Position numbers and translations under genes: made by a program
In this document: one piece after another, positions 8,098-14,640 of the stretch
How positions within the stretch are numbered: the first letter of the stretch is position 1
Layout of the letters: the number at the start of each line of letters is the position of its first letter
Notes under the pieces: model-generated
Database searches by the model: none
What the model saw: only the letters and a program-made list of their open reading frames with translations
What the model was told of the DNA's origin: nothing
Virus record (IMG/VR): IMGVR_UViG_3300043544_000003
Span: 1 to 23,604 of that record
Reading direction: 5' to 3' (one strand)
Length of the DNA: 23,604 nucleotides
DNA from: a virus

Positions 8098-8361
8098 TTA
8101 GATATTGAGGGATCCTAAATACTTTTCGAAAATTTGTTTTATCTCTGCAACTTTAGCTGAAATTTTTTCGATCTTTTTTCGGTTCTGTTCAATAACCCGG
8201 TCAATCTGATCAAAAGGAACGCCTCTTTTTTCGAGTTCGCTAATATATCTTTCTCTTTCCTTTTCGAGAACTGACAAGGTTGTTTGTAAAGAAATTTTCT
8301 TTTCTCTCAGTTTAGCAATTTCGTTTCTTAAACCAATGATTTCTCCGTATTCCTTATCCAT
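8098..8361 (-). CDS. Short coiled-coil protein, middle piece of a split SbcC
   Basis: An 87-residue protein that is almost wholly a charged coiled coil (IAKLREKKISLQTTLSVLEK and on through VIEQNRKKIEKISAKVAEI). It has its own strong ribosome site, AAGGAGG about eight bases before ATG 8361, although its first 34 bases overlap the end of sbcD. It ends two bases before the SbcC C-terminal gene. Its position and composition fit the returning arm of the Rad50 coiled coil, made here as a separate chain. It has no catalytic motif. The link to SbcC is inference from position and coiled-coil character. Confidence 0.75.
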   Translation of the reverse strand: MDKEYGEIIGLRNEIAKLREKKISLQTTLSVLEKERERYISELEKRGVPFDQIDRVIEQNRKKIEKISAKVAEIKQIFEKYLGSLNI

Positions 8362-9218
8362 GTAAAAGTTTCCTCCTTGACCTTACTATCATTGGGATAC
8401 AATCGGTTCGAAATCTCTTCAACGATATCATCTATTTTGTAAAAAGAACGGGTTTCTTGTTTACCAAATTTAGATACCAAACTAACAGTCTCTTGCTCAA
8501 ACGTTCTAACAGTAAAAGGCACATCTGGAAAAACATTTTTCTTAAACTTGAACGAAAATGTCATTGGGTCAAAGATAATCTCCAAAAACCCGGATTCGTT
8601 GTACTCAGACGAATCAATTCTCATTAAAGGACCTGGGTTGAAAAAAGCACAGTTTTCGTACACTTCACAAAATGAGAAGTGGAGGTCGCCACATAAGAAT
8701 ATACATTGATCTATCTTGTCTACCAAATCAGAAATCAAGGTCACTTTGTAGGGGAGCGGTCTTGGTGAAATAAGGTTATGAGTTACAACTAAATAATTCT
8801 TGAGGCCCTTGTATAAATCGGGGGTATGGTCTTTTGTAGGATAAACAACATAAAAAGGAACGTTATCAATAACGTTAAGGCCCGGGTTAAGAATTTTAAC
8901 TAGGCCGGCACTCGCTAAAGTTCCAATAGAGGTCCAACGAATACTTTTCGGCTCATACCCAACTAGATCGTGATTTCCTGGGACTATGTAAATCCTTTTT
9001 CCAAATTGTCTAAATAAATCTATTACCTGATTTAGAAAACTAACATCGTCACAAACATACGTGTCGAAAAGGTCGCCTCCGTGCAAAATGAAATCGACTT
9101 TGCTGGATAAAATCGTTGAAATACGATCCGTTATAACATTTCCAAAATTGTTGATTTCAATGGACTGCGAAGGCAAACTTTTAAGGTGCCAGTCAGTTGT
9201 GTAAATAAATGAGACCAT
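8328..9218 (-). CDS. sbcD: SbcD/Mre11-like metallophosphoesterase nuclease
   Basis: Nuclease subunit that works with an SbcC/Rad50 ATPase on DNA ends or hairpins. The 296-residue protein has the Mre11 metal motifs in order: TTDWH (7-11), HGGDLFD (46-52), GNHD (81-84), VTHN (145-148) and GDLH (177-180, usually GHxH, so one metal ligand is changed to Asp). The start is fixed by AAGGAGG five bases before ATG 9218; this site overlaps the stop of the preceding SbcC N-terminal gene. The gene is inserted between the two halves of sbcC, an unusual order. T4 gp47 and T5 D12 are functional counterparts in other phages. Confidence 0.88.
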   Translation of the reverse strand: MVSFIYTTDWHLKSLPSQSIEINNFGNVITDRISTILSSKVDFILHGGDLFDTYVCDDVSFLNQVIDLFRQFGKRIYIVPGNHDLVGYEPKSIRWTSIGTLASAGLVKILNPGLNVIDNVPFYVVYPTKDHTPDLYKGLKNYLVVTHNLISPRPLPYKVTLISDLVDKIDQCIFLCGDLHFSFCEVYENCAFFNPGPLMRIDSSEYNESGFLEIIFDPMTFSFKFKKNVFPDVPFTVRTFEQETVSLVSKFGKQETRSFYKIDDIVEEISNRLYPNDSKVKEETFTWIRNTEKSLV

Positions 9219-9227
9219 GAACCCTCC

Positions 9228-10205
9228 TTAAATAAGATCTCGAAATATATAATCTATGGAGGAACTGTCTAAAGAAGAACCGCACAACGGACAAATTCCT
9301 TTCTCCTTAAGTAAAGCTATCAAACTTGTTATCTTATCGTCAATCTCTGAAATAGTATTTCTCAAAAGAGACTGGTTCTTTTCGATACTGGTACTGACTC
9401 TCTGAACATCCCCGCAAGTATTAAGAAGATCAAGAAAATCCTCACAAGTTCGGTAATAACTATCAAGGTCTACGGAACCAAACTTATCGAGAACATCTCG
9501 AACTTTAATAATTTGGTCATTCAGGTTCTCGATCGCTTCTTTGTAAAACGAAAGAACTTTATTTTGCTCCTGAAGATCGACCATTTTCTTTTCAAGTTTT
9601 TCAAGTTTATCGACGAGTGCCTCTAGTTTATCAAGAACCCGGAGTCTCTTAAGATTCTGTTCAACACTCTTCTTTTCGCGCTCGACCTGTTCAATTTCTT
9701 CATTAACTTTCTTAATCTCGAGAGATACGTTCTTAATTGTTTCATTAAGAAGATTTAGACCGGTAACCTTTCCGATATAAGAACTGCGAACCGTAGATGG
9801 TTCATGAATTAGAAAAGAATTGTTATCTTGAAATCCTACAAAAGCTAGATAATCATCAAGATCGGATATATTTAACAAATTCTTTATTTCGTCAGGATAA
9901 CTTTTACCAAAATTGTCAAATCTATATTCCTGACCATCTTTCCTGACAATAGCAGAATTAATGGTCTCGCCACGAACTCGTTCTATCGTAAAAGAATCAG
10001 TTTCCACAACGACTCTGCAAAGATCCGTACCTTTTCGAATAAAGCCGGGGTCCCATTCGTTAAACAAAGCAAACAGAATTGCGTTAAAGATAGCTGTCTT
10101 GCCTGCGTTAGTAGGACCAACAATACAGTTAAAATTCGGGTTGAATTCTATAACCGTATTTTCGTGAGATTCAAAGTTTTCCAGTTGAATTTTTAGGATC
10201 TTCAT
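9228..10205 (-). CDS. sbcC: SbcC/Rad50-like ATPase, N-terminal part ending at the zinc hook
   Basis: First half of a Rad50-type ATPase, 325 residues. It opens with MKILKIQLENFESHENTVIEF, typical of SbcC, and has Walker A GPTNAGKT (30-37). Residues about 150-235 and 265-300 are coiled coil. It ends just after CPLC (305-308), the CxxC of a Rad50 zinc hook, with only 17 residues following. The signature and Walker B are not here but in the protein at 7517-8095, so this chain cannot form a complete ATPase alone. The ATG overlaps the stop of the zinc-ribbon gene (ATGA), and no independent ribosome site is seen. A natural end at the hook is the striking feature. Confidence 0.88.
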   Translation of the reverse strand: MKILKIQLENFESHENTVIEFNPNFNCIVGPTNAGKTAIFNAILFALFNEWDPGFIRKGTDLCRVVVETDSFTIERVRGETINSAIVRKDGQEYRFDNFGKSYPDEIKNLLNISDLDDYLAFVGFQDNNSFLIHEPSTVRSSYIGKVTGLNLLNETIKNVSLEIKKVNEEIEQVEREKKSVEQNLKRLRVLDKLEALVDKLEKLEKKMVDLQEQNKVLSFYKEAIENLNDQIIKVRDVLDKFGSVDLDSYYRTCEDFLDLLNTCGDVQRVSTSIEKNQSLLRNTISEIDDKITSLIALLKEKGICPLCGSSLDSSSIDYIFRDLI

Positions 10206-10465
10206 TTCTTGTTTTTATTTTTGGACAACGGTTCTGAAGTTGTTGAAGTACTAGAACTGGAAATCCACCACACCTGTCGCGACAGAAATGGTTCCGGCAA
10301 CACATACGGGTAACGGTAAGGATAAATTGCCACGTTCCCACTCGCGTTTTTATATTCACCCAAACATTTTGGACAAACATAACAAAGCAACTCGTAGGAA
10401 TAATAATTTGTTGGTCGTCCACAAAAAGCACATTCGTTTTTTGCAATAGGTCGTTTTTGGGCCAT
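10202..10465 (-). CDS. Small zinc-ribbon protein
   Basis: An 87-residue protein with CAFC (12-15) and CYVCPKC (28-34), likely a zinc ribbon. A Ser/Thr-rich stretch (about 69-77) and a very basic end (KNKNKK) follow. GGAGG lies six bases before the ATG. The stop overlaps the start of the SbcC N-terminal gene. It sits between recA and sbcC, so a role in recombination or transcription control is possible, but the family is not recognised. A longer frame on the same strand at this place lacks these features and is a shadow. Confidence 0.75.
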   Translation of the reverse strand: MAQKRPIAKNECAFCGRPTNYYSYELLCYVCPKCLGEYKNASGNVAIYPYRYPYVLPEPFLSRQVWWISSSSTSTTSEPLSKNKNKK

Positions 10466-10489
10466 CTGAACCTCCTTTCGGACCAGGTC

Positions 10490-11452
10490 TTATTGCTCCT
10501 GAGAGGACCCATTACTTGGACTGGTCCGCAGCGAGTATTGTGTCAAAAACCTGACTAAGTCTTCGGTTTGTACAGAATCGTACATTTCGTCGTAACTCGA
10601 CCAAGATTGATCCCCGAGAACATATTTGCGACCCGATTGCGCAATTACGCCGTTCTCCAACAAGTAGTCAAGAATAGACTGTTTCTCATCTATTCCTTTA
10701 CCATAGTAGAAACTGAATCGTGCCTCACGGTACGGAATACCAACTTTGTTTTTCACAACTTTTACAACGATTTGATGGCCGATCCTGTTCTTGTTCTCAT
10801 CTTTAATAGCTGTACCTTTTTCGACACGAACCCTTACGGACGCGTAAAATTTAAGGGCGCGGCCGCCTGGGGAGTCAGTTGGATCGCCGAAGAACATGAT
10901 CGGGCCTCGCTCTATCCTCTCCCGAAGCTGATTAATAAAAATGGCGGTACATCTATTTCTAGCAAGAACAGGCGTTATCATTCGTAATGCTTTAGAAAGC
11001 ATTCTGGCCTGAATGCCCATTGTCTGGTCTTCTATATCGCCCTCGAACTCACTTTTTGGCAGCAAAGCAGCGGTCGAGTCAACCACGATCAGGCTAAACC
11101 CGTTCTCTGCCAACGTTTTTATCCCTTCGAAAACTTGCTCACCATAGTCAGCTTGTAATACTAATAAGTCCTTGCTAACACCTACTTGGGCGGCCCAACT
11201 TGGATCGTAACTGTTTTCTATGTCGAATAACACGCCTTTCTTGCCCGAACGTTGGACGGAAGCAAGAGCAAGTAAACTAATATAGGATTTGCCACTACCT
11301 TCGCTACCGAACAATTCTACGATTCGTCCTTCAGGATATCCTTTACCAAGAAGAAAGTCTAACAACGCAAGACCTGAGCTAAAGAATCCGATATCTTCCT
11401 CAACTACCGGGAGAAGACCTAGTTTTTTAAGCTCTTTTAGGATATCATCCAT
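10490..11452 (-). CDS. recA: RecA-like recombinase
   Basis: Strand-exchange ATPase of phage recombination. In 320 residues it shows Walker A GSEGSGKS (49-56), the catalytic Glu79 in DIEN, Walker B LIVVDSTAAL (121-130), the INQLRER segment (173-179) and an L2-type loop PGGRALKFYAS (195-205). It is somewhat shorter than bacterial RecA (about 350), with a reduced C-terminal domain and a Ser/Gln-rich tail. AGAGGT before ATG 11452 supports the start, and the preceding gene's stop lies two bases away. It is in one operon with an SSB-like protein, SbcCD-like proteins and a resolvase, a coherent recombination set. Confidence 0.95.
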   Translation of the reverse strand: MDDILKELKKLGLLPVVEEDIGFFSSGLALLDFLLGKGYPEGRIVELFGSEGSGKSYISLLALASVQRSGKKGVLFDIENSYDPSWAAQVGVSKDLLVLQADYGEQVFEGIKTLAENGFSLIVVDSTAALLPKSEFEGDIEDQTMGIQARMLSKALRMITPVLARNRCTAIFINQLRERIERGPIMFFGDPTDSPGGRALKFYASVRVRVEKGTAIKDENKNRIGHQIVVKVVKNKVGIPYREARFSFYYGKGIDEKQSILDYLLENGVIAQSGRKYVLGDQSWSSYDEMYDSVQTEDLVRFLTQYSLRTSPSNGSSQEQ

Positions 11453-11453
11453 A

Positions 11454-11672
11454 TCAAATTACCTCTGGTCGTTTCCTCCTGACAAAAGGAACACCGTTGT
11501 ACGGATTAACGACTACCTCAAAATTTTCTGGTAACGGGATCGCATCCGTCGGGTCCGTCGTAAAGTAATATATATAATGTGTCTTTGCGCCGTCAAGTTT
11601 CCGGTGCAAGAAATAAAATTTCTTCTGTTTTTCGCTGTAATAAACACAAATTTCGTTAGAATTCGAGCTCAT
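11454..11672 (-). CDS. Small hypothetical protein
   Basis: A 72-residue protein rich in aromatic and basic residues (VYYSEKQKKFYFLHRK, then THYIYYFTTDP). It looks beta-stranded and has no known motif. Its ATG overlaps the end of the SSB-like gene, with GAGGAG about ten bases upstream, and it stops just before recA. No function can be assigned. Confidence 0.65.
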   Translation of the reverse strand: MSSNSNEICVYYSEKQKKFYFLHRKLDGAKTHYIYYFTTDPTDAIPLPENFEVVVNPYNGVPFVRRKRPEVI

Positions 11673-12279
11673 CTAAGTTACTAATCTCCTCTATGAAAGG
11701 ATTTTTCTTCCCTTGTAGATTTAGACCCGGGTTCGGATTTGGATGTGGTACTGACTGCTGTTGCTGCTGCTGTACTGTTTGAACAGGATTTGGAATCGGG
11801 TTGGGTTGCGGTGAAACGAAACGTTGAACCGGATTAACAACCGATGTCTCCGGACCTGTACTAGTGCCGGTTACACCAGTACCAACTACATTGGTACCGA
11901 CTACACCAGTACCAGCTACGCGTCTCATTTTAGCAGGCTTGACGTCGACAACATTCACATACTCCTCTCCAGATGGAGTCGTAACTGCGGACACAACCAC
12001 AATTGCGGGTGCTCCTTTTAACGTTGTAACGTCGAAAGTATCTGCTTGCGATAAATCAGCGCCGAGAGCGACTAACCATCTGAACAGTTTTGACCGCGGC
12101 GACGCAATTTTAGAACAAAGACCAGAAACAGATGTTTCGTACCCAGGCTCAACAATATCGAACCAGAACTTTAACACAGTGCCGTACTTACCTTGCAGTT
12201 CCTGGACGTCCCGGAGGACAGCATAGTACTCCCCTTCATCTATAGGTTTTTGTCTCTGTATCTCGACTATTACGGCCAT
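11656..12279 (-). CDS. ssb: SSB-like single-stranded DNA-binding protein
   Basis: Probably coats single-stranded DNA at the phage fork. Residues 1-115 look like an OB-fold of the kind found in phage SSB-like proteins (EGEYYAVLRDVQELQGKYGTVLKFWF, then VNVVDVKPAKMRR). This is followed by a low-complexity linker with VVGT/VTGT repeats, a run of six Gln and several PNP repeats. The end is an acidic, hydrophobic tip (IEEISNLDELEF), the usual docking tail of SSBs for partner proteins. GGAGG precedes the ATG by eight bases. It is two genes upstream of recA. The family call rests on overall layout rather than a signature motif. Confidence 0.65.
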   Translation of the reverse strand: MAVIVEIQRQKPIDEGEYYAVLRDVQELQGKYGTVLKFWFDIVEPGYETSVSGLCSKIASPRSKLFRWLVALGADLSQADTFDVTTLKGAPAIVVVSAVTTPSGEEYVNVVDVKPAKMRRVAGTGVVGTNVVGTGVTGTSTGPETSVVNPVQRFVSPQPNPIPNPVQTVQQQQQQSVPHPNPNPGLNLQGKKNPFIEEISNLDELEF

Positions 12280-12283
12280 TGTT

Positions 12284-12805
12284 TTATACCTCCTTCTTAT
12301 TTAGGTTTTTCATCTCTGTGCGGATAACTGCGTCTTTTAACGTTGGTTCTATGTTCAACATCGCTCGGACTGTTAAAAACTGTTGAATTAAATTGTCGTT
12401 TTTCGCCTTAAGTTCTTCATAAATAACCGTAACTGTCTTATAGTACGAATCGGCAACGACTACCTCCTGTTCCTTCCTTTTTATACTATCAACTAACGGT
12501 CTGAGTTCGTTATTGGCTACGGCTAACCGCAATTCATTCGACTTGAGAGGTTTAACATCGTCACGGACCAAAACCTGAGATAGTTTAGCCTCGTACTCAT
12601 TTTGTAAAGTAGCCAGCTCTGAATTAAGCATAGTTCGGTTCCAGATGGCCTCTATCAGAAGAGACAAGACGCGGTCCCGGCAACTTTGAATCTCGTAAAA
12701 CTTTTCATTAAAATAGGTTAGGCCTGCTGAAAGGGGATCTCTCGCAAGAGTGGTACTTTCCCGTATAGCATCCAGTTCCTTAAGTCTGGCATTATAGTCA
12801 ATCAT
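12284..12805 (-). CDS. Helical hypothetical protein
   Basis: A 173-residue, mostly helical protein with heptad-like stretches (IRESTTLARDP, SELATLQNEYEAKLSQVL, VIYEELKAKNDNLIQQFL). No cysteine cluster, nuclease or ATPase motif is visible. GGAGG lies about six bases before ATG 12805, which overlaps the previous stop (ATGA). It sits between a small gene after queE and the SSB-like gene, so a replication or recombination accessory is plausible. The family is not recognised. Confidence 0.7.
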   Translation of the reverse strand: MIDYNARLKELDAIRESTTLARDPLSAGLTYFNEKFYEIQSCRDRVLSLLIEAIWNRTMLNSELATLQNEYEAKLSQVLVRDDVKPLKSNELRLAVANNELRPLVDSIKRKEQEVVVADSYYKTVTVIYEELKAKNDNLIQQFLTVRAMLNIEPTLKDAVIRTEMKNLNKKEV

Positions 12806-13023
12806 GATTGTTCCTCCTTTTCAGATAAATACTTTTCTGCGACCTTTTTCATGTCTTCCGTAACGCACCGAACTGCTTTCTTGAAAAGGTCAGAAGATGC
12901 TTTCACAAGATCTTCGTCCGATTCAACATTTACATCAGCGGTTAGTTCTGTACTAAATTCCCATGACTTGTAGTCATAACTTATTTTCCTGGTGTATCTT
13001 TTCGTTATTCGAACTATTCTCAT
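12802..13023 (-). CDS. Small hypothetical protein
   Basis: I choose ATG 13023-13021 (MRIVRITKRYTRKISYDY) because GAGAGGT lies about eight bases upstream and the queE stop is one base away. An upstream ATG at 13047 would overlap queE. The product is 73 residues, with beta-strand-like repeats of basic and aromatic residues at the start and a charged helix at the end. It is not QueD: the zinc-binding histidines and catalytic Cys of that family are absent. Function unknown. Confidence 0.7.
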   Translation of the reverse strand: MRIVRITKRYTRKISYDYKSWEFSTELTADVNVESDEDLVKASSDLFKKAVRCVTEDMKKVAEKYLSEKEEQS

Positions 13024-13024
13024 G

Positions 13025-13747
13025 TTAGACACCTCTCTTTTTGTCAAAAGTATCTATATGAAGACGCGGTGACAAATTGAAACCATGAGATAAGGCGAAC
13101 TTCCAAGCTGGAACTAAATGTTTGTGATAAACTGCTCTGGTTTCTCCTCTTGGCATTATCCATACCCTTCCCGGATCTATCCCGTATCTCTCAACAGTCT
13201 TTAATATAAATACACCGCTTTGTTCATCGTTGTACACAAACTTGACGACATAATTTGAATGATGATAATGTTTACGGAACCATTCTAAAAGGTGCGGAGT
13301 AGTATCGACTTTCCGTCTCTGAGTGGCTGGATCTTTGGGGGAAATGGTCCACCAAGAAACGTGTTTTAGTAAAGATCGGATCAGTGACGGAACAACAGTA
13401 CCGTTAGTCTCAACTTCGATATAAGAGTTGCAGTCAGGTTGGATCATATCAATAATGGTCATCATCCATTCTGGTCCGTTCGAAAACAAAGGTTCATTTC
13501 CAGTGAACACGATCCACGGATGAGATTTTATTAACTGAATGTCCTCTTCTGACAATGGCCTTGATAACGATCTTGCATAAGTAGAATCGCAGAAACTGCA
13601 CATAAGAGGACAACCTGTTGCTAGTCTAACAAATACTCTAGGATGTCCTGTGTTAACGCCTTCCCCTTGAAAGGACAAAAACACTTCAGATACCCTTACT
13701 TCTTTCTCTTGAGAATTTCTTCGATTGTTTTTAAAGTATCTGTCCAT
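13025..13747 (-). CDS. queE: QueE, 7-carboxy-7-deazaguanine synthase (radical SAM)
   Basis: Radical SAM enzyme that contracts 6-carboxytetrahydropterin to 7-carboxy-7-deazaguanine, the substrate of QueC. In 240 residues it has the family opening VSEVFLSFQGEG (19-30), the iron-sulfur CxxxCxxC at Cys46, Cys50 and Cys53, TGNEPL (82-87, usually TGGEPL), EVETNGT (111-117) and SPK (136-138). GAGAGGT about seven bases before ATG 13747 supports this start, although it lies 52 bases inside the end of the metallopeptidase gene. Its substrate needs QueD, which is not in the window and may be elsewhere in the phage or supplied by the host. Confidence 0.92.
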   Translation of the reverse strand: MDRYFKNNRRNSQEKEVRVSEVFLSFQGEGVNTGHPRVFVRLATGCPLMCSFCDSTYARSLSRPLSEEDIQLIKSHPWIVFTGNEPLFSNGPEWMMTIIDMIQPDCNSYIEVETNGTVVPSLIRSLLKHVSWWTISPKDPATQRRKVDTTPHLLEWFRKHYHHSNYVVKFVYNDEQSGVFILKTVERYGIDPGRVWIMPRGETRAVYHKHLVPAWKFALSHGFNLSPRLHIDTFDKKRGV

Positions 13748-14088
13748 GGTCCGTACCTCTCTATTACTTTTACGAATTCCTCGACATCATGTTTTTTGAG
13801 AGAAACTTTTCCGTCACTAACTTGTATGTGATAAAGTTCATGAAATACAAGCGCCTCTTTACCGTTCTGGGACAATGAATCCCATACATCTTTGTTAATA
13901 AGGACTATCAGATCGTGCCCAGTCAAAAACTTTAATAACGGTGATGCTTTTGACACTCGACCAGCATATCTGATACGACCGGAAATGAGCAAAAACTTAA
14001 TCCTCGGGGGTGCCTCTTTTAAAAGCTCACTCGTCAGTTTGTTACCAATCTGATTCAGTTCCTGCGACTCGTAAAATGCCACTTTCAT
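13696..14088 (-). CDS. Putative phage metallopeptidase (HExxH)
   Basis: A 130-residue protein with the zinc-protease motif HELYH (83-87) and a downstream KKHDVEEF (98-105) that would supply the third ligand. This arrangement is seen in the family annotated as putative phage metallopeptidase. There is no signal peptide, so it should act inside the cell. AAAGGAGGT precedes ATG 14088. Its 3' end overlaps queE by 52 bases, so the two are co-translated. The cassette at 14112-14183 in front of it is a near-copy of the one in front of queC. Substrate unknown. Confidence 0.75.
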   Translation of the reverse strand: MKVAFYESQELNQIGNKLTSELLKEAPPRIKFLLISGRIRYAGRVSKASPLLKFLTGHDLIVLINKDVWDSLSQNGKEALVFHELYHIQVSDGKVSLKKHDVEEFVKVIERYGPWTDTLKTIEEILKRKK

Positions 14089-14111
14089 ATCACTTTACCT
14101 CCTTTCTTTAC

Positions 14112-14183
14112 CCTTGACATTCGGAGGATAAGAATATATGGACCAGGATCTAACCTTATCTCAGGTTATTTATCCTGAGAAGG
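14112..14183 (-). promoter_or_regulatory. Regulatory cassette, copy 2 (hairpin plus GAATGTCAAGG motif) upstream of metallopeptidase-queE
   Basis: The hairpin at 14154-14183 has the same stems as copy 1 (CTCAGG/CCTGAG and CCTT/AAGG); the 30-base element differs from copy 1 at one position, in the loop. The 11-base motif GAATGTCAAGG on the minus strand (14122-14112) is identical and lies about 23 bases before the metallopeptidase ATG. The hairpin begins right after the stop of the primase zinc-finger gene. The spacing between hairpin and motif differs from copy 1 (31 bases here, 48 there). It may act as a processing or partial-termination site followed by an internal promoter or operator. No U tract and no clear -35/-10 pair are seen. 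Confidence 0.5.
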
Positions 14184-14184
14184 C

Positions 14185-14640
14185 CTATTGGACCAGGCCA
14201 CCTCCTATCATCTTTAGTTTTTTAAGGGTGCGCATCATTTCCTCAAAAGAGACTATCTCTTTGGACGAGATGAACGCGTCGAACTTCTCCATTACTTTGA
14301 ACACATAGCTTACCGGGTATTTTTTGAACATCTCTCTAAAAATTGGCGCGCTAGAAACCAGAAGATATTCTTTATAGTTACGTTTTTCTATTTGACTGAT
14401 AAAATCTTGTAAAACTGATAAATCTAACGAAAATTGGTCTCGATAATGCGGATCAATTAACTCTAAAAACCGACGCCAATCACCTGTTATACCACATCCA
14501 AAACAATGGAATGTGTTTGTGTTGGGGTAAACTGTAAAACTCGGATTGGTTTCTTCATGAAACGGGCATAAACCCTGGTATACACGACCGACTTTTCTTA
14601 GTTCGATACCATATGATCTAACTATATCTACAATGTTCAT
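14185..14640 (-). CDS. Primase zinc-finger (CHC2) protein, separate from the catalytic core
   Basis: A 151-residue protein whose first 60 residues are a DnaG-type CHC2 zinc finger: LCPFHEETNPSF with Cys25 and His28, then FHCFGCG with Cys46 and Cys49. In DnaG this domain recognises template sites for primer start. The remaining 90 residues are helical and match no TOPRIM core. The catalytic core is encoded 13 kb downstream at 296-895. The ATG overlaps the stop of the helicase gene (ATGA), so helicase and zinc-finger protein are made together. Pairing with the distant core is inference. Confidence 0.85.
   Translation of the reverse strand: MNIVDIVRSYGIELRKVGRVYQGLCPFHEETNPSFTVYPNTNTFHCFGCGITGDWRRFLELIDPHYRDQFSLDLSVLQDFISQIEKRNYKEYLLVSSAPIFREMFKKYPVSYVFKVMEKFDAFISSKEIVSFEEMMRTLKKLKMIGGGLVQ

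Noticed and set aside
8090-8105. Programmed frameshift joining the 87-residue and C-terminal SbcC pieces
   Set aside because: No slippery sequence is visible and each piece has its own start codon; sequencing error is not excluded and is noted as a check.
10171-10512. Longer frame overlapping the zinc-ribbon gene
   Set aside because: It overlaps two well-supported genes, and its product looks random; the 87-residue zinc-ribbon frame has a proper ribosome site and CxxC pairs.
11864-12226. Plus-strand 120-codon frame opposite the SSB-like gene
   Set aside because: It is a shadow of the GT-repeat linker and OB-fold coding strand, rich in Thr/Pro from the reverse repeats.
12802-13047. Small gene after queE as QueD
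   Set aside because: It lacks the zinc-binding histidines and catalytic Cys of QueD; position next to queE is the only support.
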